Positions 37,401 to 49,325 are shown, counted from the stretch's first letter. The stretch is DNA of 64,000 bases from Wolfiporia cocos (GCA_029448655.1 JACCLO010000013.1:2294001-2358000); one strand, 5' to 3'. Translations and numbers: made by a program. Notes: a model not told the origin generated them from the sequence alone.

Positions 37401-39541
37401 GTGTCCGCTTTGGGCAGGTCTGCAGGTCTACAAGTTATGCCTGCCACTGGTATTCTGACATAAGCTTCGGCCCTGTGTGTTCTCGTGTGAGTGTGAGACC
37501 AGTTGCCTTATGTAAGCATGTGCATCTGGAAACGTTGCATGACGGCTAGACATGACTGCACACGTTGTTTTCAGATCCGCATCAGCGAAGGTGAGAATAT
37601 TGTCTCTCATCGCATGCTGTACCAGTGCCTCCCTAGGCGATGACCGTGAAAATCTGGAGAAAATAGAGTGGGATGGATGCTGTTCCGTCATACCAATGGC
37701 TCCGAAGCAGTGATGGAGATGCTAAGGGCAAGACAAAAGAGGCTCGGGAAGCTCAGAGCTCGAGTGGCAAAGAGAGGGAAACCGCCAAGGCAGCACTTGA
37801 TGCAGCAACCTCGAGGCCGAAAATCCCAGGGACCAGGGTCCGCCACTGCTAGCCTCCGCCACCCCTGCTCACAACATTCCCTCCAGATCGTTCGTTCGGC
37901 GCAGCTCCTGATCTACTCATCCCGCTTGATCAGCTCCTTGAACCCAGGATACTTCAGCTAATTTAACATCCGCCCCCCTTCATCGTCCACGTTGGTTTGA
38001 GCCGCCGAACCGCCTCCAGACTTGCGGGATTCTGGCGCGCATGTTCGCTGAACAAATCCCGGCGCGCATGTCCACTGCATAGATCCTGATCACCGAGCAG
38101 AGCGGCGTATGCGCCAGCCGCTTCCTGCTCGATAATTGGGTATTCAGCGGGAGAACAGCCCCTAATATCGATGGAATAGCGGGGATGCCGTGCACTCTTC
38201 TCCACTTCGTGCGGGGGGTCCTCTCGGGGACTAGCGCAAACACCAGACTCGTTCCCCGGCTGACAGCCAAGCTGCATGACGAGAGCGATATACGGCCGCT
38301 CGTCTTTCTTATTTCGCGGGAAGAACCCCTTGCCGCCATTCATCACCTCCTCCACGATCGCCACCGGCGCGCTGTGCCGCTCGTTCGTGCATCGAATCAG
38401 CAGACCCGTCACCGCGCCCTCGCAGAGCTTGTCCACCGACCGAAGGAGCACAGGGACGACACAGTCGACCCCGTCCTCACTCGGCGTGCACTGCATGGCC
38501 ATCCCCCACGCGAGCGCCGCCCACGCCCCGAATGAGCTCGCCACGCCCACGTCTCCGTTCCTCGTGAAATGGGTGAAGTGCACCCGCACATCCTGAAAGG
38601 CCTCCTCGAATGTCGTCGTGGACGACACCGCATTGTCAGGCCCCGCCTTCCTGATCTCCTCGAGCCTCCCAGCGCCAAGGAGCGCTTCCAAAAAGTCCAG
38701 GAGGGGGACGGGCCGACTGGGCGTCGGCAACGTGCCGGCGCTGCGGTTCTTCGTCGCCGCTGCATCGAACGCCTGTGTCAAGAGGAGACGCGCGGCCAGC
38801 TCGCCTCTGCTCCCCCTCTCAACGAGCCCGCTCTCCACGAACGAAGCGAGTATCGCGGCCACCGGCTGCCGGAGCACGGCCATCGCACGCGTGGCGGCCT
38901 CGGCAAGGATGGGCTCCGAGGAGTACCCCGACCAGAGATACTCGCGGTGCGCAGGGACGCTGTATGTGACCCGCGTGTTCATCTCGACCATGCGCGCCTC
39001 CATCTTCACCGCCGCCCGTGTCGTGCTCAAGTCCAGCAGAAGCCGGGTGCCGAGGATGGCGAGCCGCGCACGCGCCAGCGCATCCGGAGACGCTGTCATG
39101 TCGTTGTAGTCCCTGATGCCCGTGAGCTTGTCCGTGGCGGAATCGAGCAGGTTGTTGCGGACTGCGCCATGTGAATTTTTGTAGAGTGTGTGCCATCTAT
39201 GAAATTTACCGTCGTTAGAGCGTCGATGGCGGCCTCCGAGGGGATAAGCTCACAGGGGACGTCCAAATTGACTGAGGAAACACAGCTGACACGTGTCCTC
39301 GAGGGTACACTGGCCAGCCTTTATGAACGGCTTTCCGTCGATCAGACAGTCAAAGGGCAACTCTGTGTATGGAGCTTGTAGCGTGTCGTATTCCCACACT
39401 AAAACTCCTCTCGGTGCGGGCTCAATCAGATTGCAGACGGTTGAGAGTGTGACGGCAAACAGCAGCAGCTTTCGCATGTGGTTCAACACGCACCGTAGCG
39501 CGCCGTATAGCGAACTGTGGCGTTCGTATGTGCGCGCCCGC

Positions 39542-40165
39542 TAGTAATGTGCCAGGCCCGGCTTTGGGCCATGAGCCGGGCCGGGCCAAGCCCTACTTAG
39601 GCCGGGCCAAGCCGGGCTTTACACCACGGCTTGAGACGGCCCAGGGCCCGGCTTGTGACTCAGGCCGAGCCGGGCCAAGCCGTGGGCCCCCGGCCTGAAA
39701 GCTCTGATGGACAAAATGTCTAGTAATTATAATATAGCACCATATACGATAGCAGTATGCTGGATTCCAATGTAATACCTCCATATTATTCAATTTAAGC
39801 TATGGGATACCTTGGTGTTGAAGCCTGTCGCACACCTGTGGGCGCCTATACGATACCCCATTTGGTAGGCGTGCCACAGAACGCCGTGCCGATGAAAGGT
39901 TGATTTCGCACTATATTTCACTAATTATTGAAGATATCAAAGCTCTGTTGTGTCAGGGAATAGTTGGGAAAAGTATATCATAAACTTATGAGGCTACAGT
40001 AATAATTATCTCCACAGTGCCAGGCCCCGGGCAAGCCCCAGGCCGGGCCGGGCCAAGCCCTGGGCCGTCAGTGGGGGCCCGGCTTCAGGTTTTGAAAAGC
40101 CAAGGCCGTCCAAAGCCGGGCCAAAGCCGGGGGCTTTCAGGCCGGGCCGGGCCGGCACATCACTA
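39542..40165 (+). mobile_element. hAT-like element, 624 bp, with empty site in the duplicate
   Basis: Ends TAGTAATGTGCC and GGCACATCACTA; the exact 8-bp TSD GCGCCCGC lies at 39534-39541 and 40166-40173. Subterminal blocks of GGCCGGGCC words and a middle part are shared with the fragment at 6580. The uninterrupted target (GCGGGCGC on the plus strand) is present once at about 55971 in the right CRN copy. Confidence 0.95.
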
Positions 40166-41765
40166 GCGCCCGCACATGGTACCACATCAGCGTGTGTGCA
40201 TCGTCGAAGTAGATCACGAGACGGAGCGATGTCTGATCCTTGTCGTCGCTTCCATCCTGCGTCTCGCGACGAGTCAGTTTCTCGAGCTGCTTTATGAGAG
40301 ATGCGCCCTTGGCCACGGTGTCTCGTGCTTGGCGCTTGATGTCATCGTCGATAGGCTTTGGGACTTTACCGCGTTGCTGACGATGCACGAGTCAGGTGAG
40401 AGCAAGGAATGCCAACACGACGAATGCACATTGATCCGCTCAATCACCGACTTGTACAAGGCCGCCCTCTTGGTCGTAAGATATTCCCGCCAAGCCCTCG
40501 CGAGTTGAAATTCATCCGCGAACCGATCCCTCGAGAACTGCTGCTCTAGAACCTCTTCCACGCGAATGAACAGATGCTCGAAGAACACAAGATACAGCAG
40601 CAGCACGTCTTCCCAATACCCACCAATCTTCCTGAGCAAGAAATCCACGACCTCTTTATCGGTCTGCGGATAGCAAATGTCCGCATGGTATTCGGTCACC
40701 GCGCATATTGAGACAATCCAACCATGTACCATTTTTCGCGTACGGGTCCCGAATAGAAAACGGAATGGTGAAGATGAGCTTTGCCATCTCGTTGACCATG
40801 CGCGACTTGCCGGTGCCTGCGCTCTGGACGACAGGCAGAGCCTTCGCATAGATGTCTCTCTCTTGGTCGCACATCCGCTTTGAATTCATCGTGCGAATCG
40901 AGCTCAGCAGCAGCTCATGCAAGGTGCCCCAATACTCTTCTTGCCATGCCTTCACAACAGCTAATAGCACGTCAGCTGGTGTGCCGCAGCGGGGAAGCGT
41001 CAATTCCCTTGCCTTGGCCTGTTCGAGCAAGTCCGGCGCACATCAGCGTCGCTGCAAATCCGACCGTTATTCTGCTTACTCTGGTCTGCCCTCAGCTTCG
41101 GGTCGTGGTGGAGGACCGCTGATGTAGGTTGTGGAGGTGAGCGATGAGGAACAATGCATCACAGCACTCGGTTGAACGCACGGTGCTCGTGGAGCACCCA
41201 GAAGGACCACTCCTTCCTACACTCTGCGAGGATCTCTCGCAGATGCGGGTACCTCTCCCAGGCCTCGATCCATGCTCTTCTGATCATAGGATATGTGGTG
41301 TTCGAATAGGCGGCGGCGGAGTCTTCGAGGACGAGCACGAACAGCCGGCGATCGTCGAGGTGCTTGACGCTTAGAAGCTCCTCGTCGAGCCTCCTATGCT
41401 CGTCTTCTGAGAGGATGGAAGAGCGGCGATCCGCCATCCCCCGAGATGACCCTGAGAGAATGGAGTGGTGAGATCCTGGTATGGCGACGGCGAGCCCCGA
41501 TCCGAGCAGCCGCACCCACTCCCTCTGACTTGTCATCTCCAATGGTTTTCTTGCACACTGAGATGGACCCGTCATTGGTAAAATGTAACCCAAGCTCACA
41601 GGGTGTATCAATTTGTGCAACGACATGCACTACCGGGTGGGATGCCTCCTCCGCGCCGACGACGACCTGCGCGACAGTATGAAAAGACTCGAGCTCTGTT
41701 GCGACCATGCTGAGGCCGCAGTCAGCCATTTTCTCTGCCAGGGTGCTTGCCGCGCAGCTAGCTTC

Positions 41766-42331
41766 TGTCACAGACCTAGGTCTGGGGCATGCCCAGCTTA
41801 TTTTGCAGGTTTCCTGGCCTTTTGCACCCCCTGGATCCTTCGTGAGCACCTCCCCGTCTCCCTCTTACATAAGACGCCAGACCTAGTAGCTAGTAGATCA
41901 GATAAGATAAGTCCATGCGCGCTCATGTGTGCGCGTGCCTCTTACCTACATCACCTGACGGTCACTATAGTTTACATGTAGTTACGTGTTACTGTACAGC
42001 CCCGGTAGATACTACGCACGGACCTGTATCTTTAGGGCGGCCATTACTGGCTTGCGGTACGCACATGTATATAAGACATAGAAGATGGGGCTTATTCCCC
42101 ATCTTTAGAATTCTCGGCAACTGGGCACAAGGCCCCTTTCCTACTCGGACTCCCTGTGTGCCGCCTGCTCATCGACCTCAACACTCTCATCACACTCTAA
42201 GCTAGCTAGTCTGGTAGCGACACGATACAGCCTTGTTCGCCACCCTACGTCCACTCGCCTCTAGGGATAAGGAGTTAGGGAGTTAGGGGTTCCCCACTAG
42301 CGTGGTCCCACAGTCTGGTGAGACTGTGTCA
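41766..42331 (+). mobile_element. Solo LTR-like element (TGTCACA family), TSD GCTTC
   Basis: 566 bp from TGTCACAGACC to GAGACTGTGTCA, with GCTTC at 41761-41765 and 42332-42336. It has a TATATAAGACATAG box near 42067 followed by GGGGCTTATTCCCC. The right CRN copy (near 54315) has the continuous target. The element lies in intron 1 of the left CRN gene. Confidence 0.85.
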
Positions 42332-42615
42332 GCTTCCAGTGTTTCCTTGGGCTTGTAAGAACGTGAGACTCAGGGTTGTTGCTGCCAATGGCACCACATA
42401 CATACCTTCCAGAGAGTAATGCACGTCCCATCCACTGGCGGCCGCCTCTCATCACCAATGGCCTCCATAACATCACATACAAGACCATTGGGGTCTACGT
42501 GGATTCTCAAAGGGCGAGTCGTCTGGAACCCACGTTCATAGACAAGATAGCAGAGCTCACACTCATCGGACATGGTTGGAAGCTAAGAGGCGCTACAAGT
42601 CGAACTCGCCGCATG

Positions 42616-43022
42616 TATCACAGTGCTACTTACTGTGATACTAGACGCAGAGCCCAACGTCTATGCACTATTGTATGTGCAGGGAGACCCTCAGGGCGAC
42701 CGGTAGGCTGAGGCTCTAGCAGACTAGCACGCGCAATGTATAGCAGAGGCGCATTGGGCGCAATAGATGAGAATCTAAAGGATGAGGAGACGTCCTCATC
42801 CCTACTGCATTATATACATGACGGCGCTCTTATTGTACACTAGCTACTTGCCCTAAAGAGGGTCTGTGCGCAGTAGGCGCACAGACGTAACGCTGTAACT
42901 AGTGATGCTAGTCATGTGCTATTGTGACCGTGGTCTACATACCCTTGTCTTATCTACGACAAGATCTTATCTAAAAGTCAGGTGACTACAACAAAAAGAG
43001 AGATGCCACACATTCTGTGACA
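42616..43022 (-). mobile_element. Solo LTR-like element (TGTCACA family), TSD GCATG
   Basis: 407 bp from TATCACAGTGC to ACATTCTGTGACA, with GCATG at 42611-42615 and 43023-43027. The right copy has the uninterrupted sequence near 54045. It sits about 40 bp upstream of the left CRN start codon. Confidence 0.85.
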
Positions 43023-43027
43023 GCATG

Positions 43028-44845
43028 CCTGCGGGTGTGGCGCGTGCGCTCCTTTGCGCCACTCCCATGACACAAGCACAACCTCAGACACACACCGGGG
43101 GAAGGGGGGTCGTGTGAAAGTGCCTCTGGCCCGGCCATCTAAGGCTGAAATGGCCAAGACAAGTCTGAGGTTCGCTCAAGACTGTCTGGTGTTTATATAC
43201 TCCTACACTATTTGTACATGTTATGGTGCGCAGCCCGTAGGGCGTCAGCGCTGAGGTAATCTATGTGCTACGTGGTGGCCAGTAAGGGCATCGGAGCGCG
43301 AGCGCTGGTATGGCTAGGGGAGCGCTGGATGTCTATGGCAACATAGTGGGATAGGCTCGATCAGTGGTTCTCGACGATCGAGGGTTCGTCGGTAATGGTG
43401 GGATTCTATGTCCATGATCGGGGCATCTGCTGTCCAGGTTCCCAAGGACTGGTACTGAGGGGGAGGCATGTGGCGGCCCAGGTTCCCACGTGCTGGTACT
43501 GAAGGATGACGTCTGTCGGGACGGTGGACTGGCCAGTACAGGCCGTGCGTGATGTAGGGTGATCGAGCATGATCGGCTGCGATCGGTACGTAGAGTCCTG
43601 TGACTGCTAGGGTTCTCAGTCGTACAGGTGCTGCCCGAGGTTGATGTTCCTCGTAGACTAGGGCGGCTGGAGTTTAAGGCCTTCCGTGGGCCTTAGTCCG
43701 TATAGTACATAGTCCATGCCGGTAATGGTGTGAGTCCTTGGTTGGTAATGACCAGGTGGCCAGTAATGGCAGTGGTTCGTGGAGACTGGAGGCATAGGGT
43801 TCGGTTGGTTGGGTGGACAGGGTTTTAGCCATGAGTCTGGATGGTCGTGACCTGATGAGGTGTGGTCCAGGTAGCAAGGGGTTGGTCTGGTCAGGTGCTA
43901 CTGGGCTCATCGTGGTTGGTCGGGGTCACGTGACTGCTATTGGCTTTATGTTGGACTGGACATGTGGTCTGGGACTAGGGTTCTTAGGTATGGTTGGTGA
44001 TGCTGTTAGCTAGTGCCCATGGTGGTTCGTCTGTAGGGCGTGGATCTAGCTGAGGCATCAGGTTCCCAGCCTCGGGGGTGCTCTCGATGATCGGAAAAGG
44101 TACTGTGCCTATGAGCTTGAAATTGGCGTGTGACATCCTGGGCGCCCGATGTGTGCCTGCCCCCACGCTGGACTTGGATCTGAGACTCACCAGATGACAC
44201 AGGTGCCAATCATGAGCATGTCGGTGAATCCGCATGCTCCCTGCCAGGTCTGCGAGTCCTGGGCGTCGAGCAAGGACACCCGCCGAGCCGCCCTATGCGA
44301 GATACACCGTGAGCATGTCCACACATGCCGGCAACAAGGCGCGTGCGCTGCAACGTGCGCCAGGCGGCATTGCACACGCATCCATCTGTGGATCATCCAG
44401 GCCACGGCTGCACCTCCCGTGCGTCCACCGGCACCATGTGGGAGATGCTGCCAGCTTGCGCATGACGACGGTGCGCACGATCATCTGTGACATGCCCACC
44501 AGGTGCTGCAGAGGTGCACATGTGATTGGGCAGTCAGTTGGCCAGCACCACACTTGAGAGAGCGATGCCTAGTGAAGAGGTCGTCAGAGATGGTTTCATA
44601 TCAGGACCTATGGTGCTGTATCCTGTGGGAGGGCTGCTGTTGTTGACGCAGGCCGCCAGGCCTGGGTGCTGTGAGTCTCCTGCCCGCTGATATTGCACGC
44701 TCAGAGGGGAACACCTGGAGAGGCTGTGGTGTCTTCGCGCGGAACCATAAGAGCTGAGCATGGCACCAAGATTATGCACATTGTACATCGCGCAGGCCAT
44801 CACGGTGTATACCGCCACGTGTGCCACTCGAACTTCCACGCGTGG
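43028..44845. repeat. Y block: CRN 5' flank, copy of 53250-54060, with a large insertion
   Basis: It matches the right copy in inverse orientation at both ends: near 43030 (GGGTGTGGCGCG), and 44330-44840 (ATCCATCTGTGGAT, TTTCATATCAGGACCTA, GAGCTGAGCATGGC). Between about 43070 and 44280 is roughly 1.2 kb with no counterpart on the right. It holds a TATATACTCC box and a twice-repeated CAGGTTCCCA..CTGGTACTGA unit (43438 and 43482). That insert may be a decayed LTR or gag piece. Confidence 0.65.
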
Positions 44846-44849
44846 TAGA

Positions 44850-45000
44850 GGTTCAGTCAACTATCTTAATCTGCCAACTGCCCTTCGCTTAAGAAATGGC
44901 AGTTGCAAGCTAGGTTTGCACGCAGATTAATCTGCTAGCTGCAGCAGATTAATCTACTGTGACAATAAAATGGTACATCCAGGATTCAAGCCAGGAGTTT
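44850..45000 (-). repeat. Single arm of the tRNA-like foldback family
   Basis: It begins TAGAGGTTCAGTCAACTATC and follows the outer arm of the 11832-12550 element through GCAGATTAATCTGC and ACAATAAAATGGTACATCC, then loses similarity after the B box. It lies exactly where the Y block ends. Confidence 0.7.
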
Positions 45001-45507
45001 GAACACAATCATCTGCTGTTGATTGCAATATCCTCTGTACAAGATGTTGGGCAGTGGGATAGCAAAGACGAAGGGGGGTACTAAAGGCTAGACTCAAATT
45101 GATGATGGTCATGACTGCATGCATTGTATTTTAGATCTGCGCTAGGTCAAATTATTGTCCTTTATCACATGCTGTATCAGCCTCAGGGATTGCCATGAAG
45201 ATCCCTGTTTCGTTATTGCATGACCTGCCACTAATAATAAGAGGAGATTCAAGTACAGGAGATACTGTTCCATCAATGCTCATAGGTTCAAAGCAGTGAT
45301 GAAGGGAGGTGATGAGGGCGAGACATAAGAGAAAGCAAAAGGAGCTTGGAGTGAAAGTAGTGAGGAGAGGGCACCTGACAAGCTTAAAATATTGTAGCCT
45401 TGACAGCTTCTAATTCCTACCTGGCTGAGAATTTCAGGATCCGCTACTGCAGACCTTCACCACCCTGCTCCTGATGTTCCCTCGAAATCGATCATCCAGT
45501 TGAACTA

Positions 45508-45930
45508 TTAATCTGGTCCTATCTGAAGATCCTGTTTGATAACTTCCTCGAATTCCGGATCCTTCAGCCAGCTATAAGTGTCCTCCCTTCTCATCATCCA
45601 CATTGGTTTGAGCCTTTGTACTGGCTTCATACTTGCGGGATTGTGGCACGCATGTTCACTATACATATTCCGACTACCAAGCAGAGTGGCGTACGAGTTG
45701 GACGCTTCAGCCTTAATAATTAGGTATTGATCCGGGGAACAGCTATTGATATCAATGAAATAGCGGGGATGCTGTGCATATTTCTTTGCTGCACGTTGGG
45801 GATTCATTCAGGGTTCAATGCAAGAATCGGATTTCGGACGACTGCCGAGCTGCATGAGTAGACCGATATATGGCTGGTTGTCTTTCGAATTTCACGGGAA
45901 AAATCTACTGCGATTGAGATGCCCAGTCAC
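45508..45930 (-). pseudogene. Third CRN-like copy, C-terminal relic
   Basis: The frame 45508-45807 aligns with the last part of the CRN C-terminal exon: HPRYFIDINSCSPDQY matches HPRYSIDIRGCSPAEY of the other copies, and VQRLKPMW matches VRRLKPTW. Upstream to 45930 the alignment continues in other frames with a stop near 45815. It ends abruptly, and the rest of the gene is missing. The 3' flank (45080-45480) also matches the flank of the left copy at 37550-37950. Many differences are C-to-T or G-to-A. Confidence 0.8.
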
Positions 45931-45949
45931 TCGCACATTTTTCGATGCT

Positions 45950-46560
45950 TCTACCACCATGCCTATGAAGCCTCTTCATGCTGTACAAGCTGAGGTAGCT
46001 TCAGCTGCTTATGCTCTGCTTCAAATTTCAGATGCTGTCTCAGATCCCTTGGATATAGAGCATGATCTCACTCTATCTTCTGACAATGATGATGAACTTG
46101 AGGATTGGATGCTGGCTGGCAATTCCCAGGAGAAGCTCTTGAGCTGGCTGGATTCAGCTGGGCTGAGTTTGCATTGTCACTATCAGGCCCAGGCTCACAT
46201 GGTTCATATAACACATTCCCAAAGTGCCGAGAATTTTTCATCATTGTATTACAGGCACTGGATCGATGGTTCTGACATATGTTTCAGTATGTATTGGCTG
46301 TCAACTACTTGCTTTCTATTCAGCCCATGTTGGTCACAGTGTTGGGTGACCAATGTTTGAACAGATGGTGGCTTTGGGCCCTATGCCCATTTTCATTGCC
46401 AAGGGACCAAAACCACAGAGAGATGTTAGATACCAACTTGGCACTTTTCTCCTATGTTATGGCACATGTGGGTCAGACACTCTTAATGTTGCCTACCAGC
46501 TAGGTATTGGGCATGGGACTGTAGAGAAGTACTGCTAGCACTTCATCGCTGGACACTGGA
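45950..46560 (+). pseudogene. PIF/Harbinger-type transposase, N-terminal relic
   Basis: A start MPMKPLHAVQAEVASAAYAL is followed, after a frame change near 46300, by FEQMVALGPMPIFI and GPKPQRDVRYQLGTFLLCYG. Then comes LGIGHGTVEKYC, which resembles the HTH region ahead of the DDE domain in basidiomycete Harbinger-like transposases. The DDE catalytic part is not found downstream. At least one frame break and stops (TAG at 46538) mean it is not functional. Confidence 0.65.
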
Positions 46561-46944
46561 ATAGCAGAGTTGCAAGGTGTCTTCCAGTGCATCTTTGGGT
46601 TGTCAGAGTAGCTATAGATCAATAGTGTCAATCCACATGAGGTAGATCATGCAAGGACTCACTGAGAGTCCCATAGATCCTTCCATCCATTCCCATACCA
46701 CTTATCAGCTGTTTCAGTGTCAATATGCCAACATCTTTCTGTGCCTTCCATGCCAATGTTATCCAATCCTTTACTGACAGGTCTCCACTCCATTACCACC
46801 AGTAAACTCCTCGTACTGAAGAATCCAGGTATAAACCTTTGTCAGTCTGTTCCACTGGTTGCAGATTGCACTGACACTGAAGCAGCCATGGAACAGTTCC
46901 ATGGAATTCTGTCCAATCATTACATTTAGATAACATCAAATACT

Positions 46945-47200
46945 TCAGATGCTCACCTTATCGAAGAGCTTGGTTGGGTTGACCTTTGAAAGCTCATAAT
47001 TCTTGTCATTGTCAGGGCCAAGGACATACTGGAACAGCAGTGTTCTGTCAGCCATAGACCAGCAGGGGAGGCCCTCAAGATCTCCATCAACAATGGTGAC
47101 CTCATTATCCTTCTCCTTTATGCTAGTGGCCTCGCGTGCCAAAACGCGCACTTCTAGGGCATGAACAAGTGCTAGGGGTATGTTCCCCTTCTCGTCCTGC
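46945..47200 (-). CDS. Myb/SANT-like DNA-binding domain fragment (Harbinger partner)
   Basis: The frame reads WSMADRTLLFQYVLGPDND and YELSKVNPTKLFDKV. This recalls the fungal Myb/SANT-like domain ([WY]..ADK..[FL]..[LY]LGPDxD..[FY]EL.K.NP). A GTGAGC donor follows FDK near 46960, so a further exon may exist. It converges on the transposase relic at 45950-46560, as in PIF/Harbinger elements, which encode a transposase and a Myb-like protein. Probably a relic. Confidence 0.5.
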
Positions 47201-47361
47201 TTCTCGGACCCTTCCTACCCTGTGATTCTCTTCTTCTTTGTAACTTGGCTGCCTTCAGTTACTGTACTAGCACATGCATGCTTTACAATTGAGGTGTGTT
47301 CATTTCCCACTGGTATGACAACCTACTTTCATATAATTTAGCAAGAACTTCAGCTAGGATA

Positions 47362-48076
47362 TGTTACGGTTATTTCGATTTTTCGAATGCTGGCAGAACT
47401 CACCATTACCATTAGGTGAATACGATACAGGGACTTGTTGCACAACCAACCTCCTGGCTACTTGTGACTCTACTGGGCGCATCCCCAGTTGTACTAGTGT
47501 ATAGGGCGCGTTTTGACTTTGGCAGATCCAACTCTGCCCCCATTTCATGTTTATCATTTATTAGCTGATAGATGGCGTTCAACCACCATCATCATTCCTA
47601 TCTATCGTTTCAGATATATCACTACATACTTATCAAACGTTGCGTACTATAGCGTAGATAGTATCGGTGACATCTGGGACAGACTTGACCCCTAAAACCC
47701 AACGTAGTATATAAACCCATGTACTTACTGTTGAGGCTCTTCAGCTCGACCTTGTTGTATAAACAAGAAGTCTTATACTCATTCTCAAATGTAGGAAACT
47801 ACACTCAGTATTTCCCAAGCTCTCGAACAACTAAGTCCTCGAAGTGCACATCGACTTCTCGGACTTAGGAAAGTCTTATATTCTATCAGACTTGTGAACC
47901 AGACAGATTATATCCTCTAACGTGTATTGGATATCGAGCGACCCCTAGAGTCTTTGACCTAGGGCCCAAAGGCATTTAACAGATATATTTGCCTTGCACT
48001 TGCCCTTTGGACTATGTGCAGAAGAACGGTCTATAATCACAACTCAAATATACCAATGGGTATTCAACCCGTAACA
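47362..48076 (-). mobile_element. Solo LTR (TGTTAC family), TSD GGATA
   Basis: 715 bp from TGTTACGGTTATTTCG to GGTATTCAACCCGTAACA, flanked by GGATA at 47357-47361 and 48077-48081. It is in inverse orientation to the copies at 23934 and 48610. Confidence 0.9.
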
Positions 48077-48081
48077 GGATA

Positions 48082-48604
48082 TGTACACACCTCTAAATCT
48101 TCAGCAGGCTGCTGGAAAGGTAGCAGCCCACTGACAGCACAACCATGTCACTGTGCAGCCGGTGATGGATGTTCTGCAAGCAGTGATGTTCCAGGTTCAC
48201 TATATAGGCTCTAATATCATGTAGATTAGTACAATGGCTGCATTAGATGGCTCATGATGAGGTGCTGTGCCACGTACCAGGTGGCTTATTGCCCTAAGCT
48301 TGGGGTCGATGTTATTGTCCTCCCAGGACCCCACGAGCACTCTCATACTCTAGTCCTAGCTCTGTAAGAAAAGTTAATAGTACAGTGAATCAATCATCAA
48401 CTCACCATGGTGCTTCACACACCCACAAGTAGAGACACTTTGATGATCATGATCAGGTGTTGTGGTGTCTGCTGGCCCATGAGCATCTTGGTTTCCTACC
48501 CAGATTGGCAGGAGTGGTCAGGGTTGAGCTGAGTACCAATATTAGGTGCCCAAAACCACTCTAACCGAAGTGGATGGAGTGGATGGACATAATTGAGCAG
48601 CCCT
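48082..48604. other. Spacer between two solo LTRs
   Basis: No gene or repeat was recognised. Confidence 0.4.
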
Positions 48605-48609
48605 AATGG

Positions 48610-49320
48610 TGTTATGGGCCAAATACCCGTTTGTATATTCGAGTCGTGAATATAGATTGTTCTTCTGCCCATAGTCCAAAGGACGTATGCAAGGCAAATA
48701 CTCGTTAGATGCCTTCAAGTCCTAGGTGAAGTTCCTAGGAGATCGTTCAATATCCAATACACGTTAGAGGATATAATCTGTTCAGGTTGCAAGTCTGATA
48801 GAATATAAGACTTGCCTAAGTCCGAGAAGTCAATGTGCACTTCGAGGACCTAGTCGTTCGGTTGCTCGAGCGAGAAATACTGAGTGTAGTTTCCTACGTT
48901 TGAGAACGAGTATAAGACTTCTTGTTTGTACAACGAGGTCGAGCTGAAGAGCCTCAACAGTAAATACATGAGTTTATATACTACGTGGGGTTTAGGGGTC
49001 AAGTCCGTCCCAGATGTCACCGATACTATCTACACTATAGTACCAAACGTTTGATAGATATGTAGTGATATATCTGAAATGATAGATAGGAATGATGATG
49101 GCGGTTGAACGCCATCTATCAGCTAACAAATGATAAATACGAAACGAGGGCAGAGTTGGATCTGCCAAAGGTGAAACATGCCCTATACACTAGTACAACT
49201 GAGGATGCACCCAGTAGAGTCGCGAGTAGCCAGGGGAGTGGGTTGCGCAACAAGTCCCTGTATCATATTTGCCCAGTGGTGAGTTCTGCCAGTGTTCAAA
49301 AAATCGAAATAACCATAACA
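48610..49320 (+). mobile_element. Solo LTR (TGTTAC family), TSD AATGG
   Basis: 711 bp from TGTTATGGGCC to GAAATAACCATAACA, flanked by AATGG at 48605-48609 and 49321-49325. Same orientation as 23934-24641. Confidence 0.9.
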
Positions 49321-49325
49321 AATGG

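Larger units (their letters stand above)
37963..42573 (-). pseudogene. Crinkler (CRN)-like gene, left copy, disrupted
   Basis: It starts MSDECELCYLVYERGFQ at 42573 with a Crinkler-type ubiquitin-like N-terminal domain ending in LWK. It continues through a P-loop domain (QSAGTGKSRMV, 40800-40830 region; Walker B-like VIYFDDAH near 40200) to a C-terminal exon (37963-39099, 378 codons, open). The right copy at 54074-57539 is its inverted duplicate. Damage here: a 624-bp hAT element at 39542-40165 in the P-loop exon, a solo LTR at 41766-42331 in intron 1, and a solo LTR at 42616-43022 just upstream of the start. The intron acceptor matching right-copy 55453 is changed from CAG to CGG. CRN proteins are effector or conflict proteins that commonly act in the nucleus (known for the family). 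This copy should not be functional. Confidence 0.85.
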
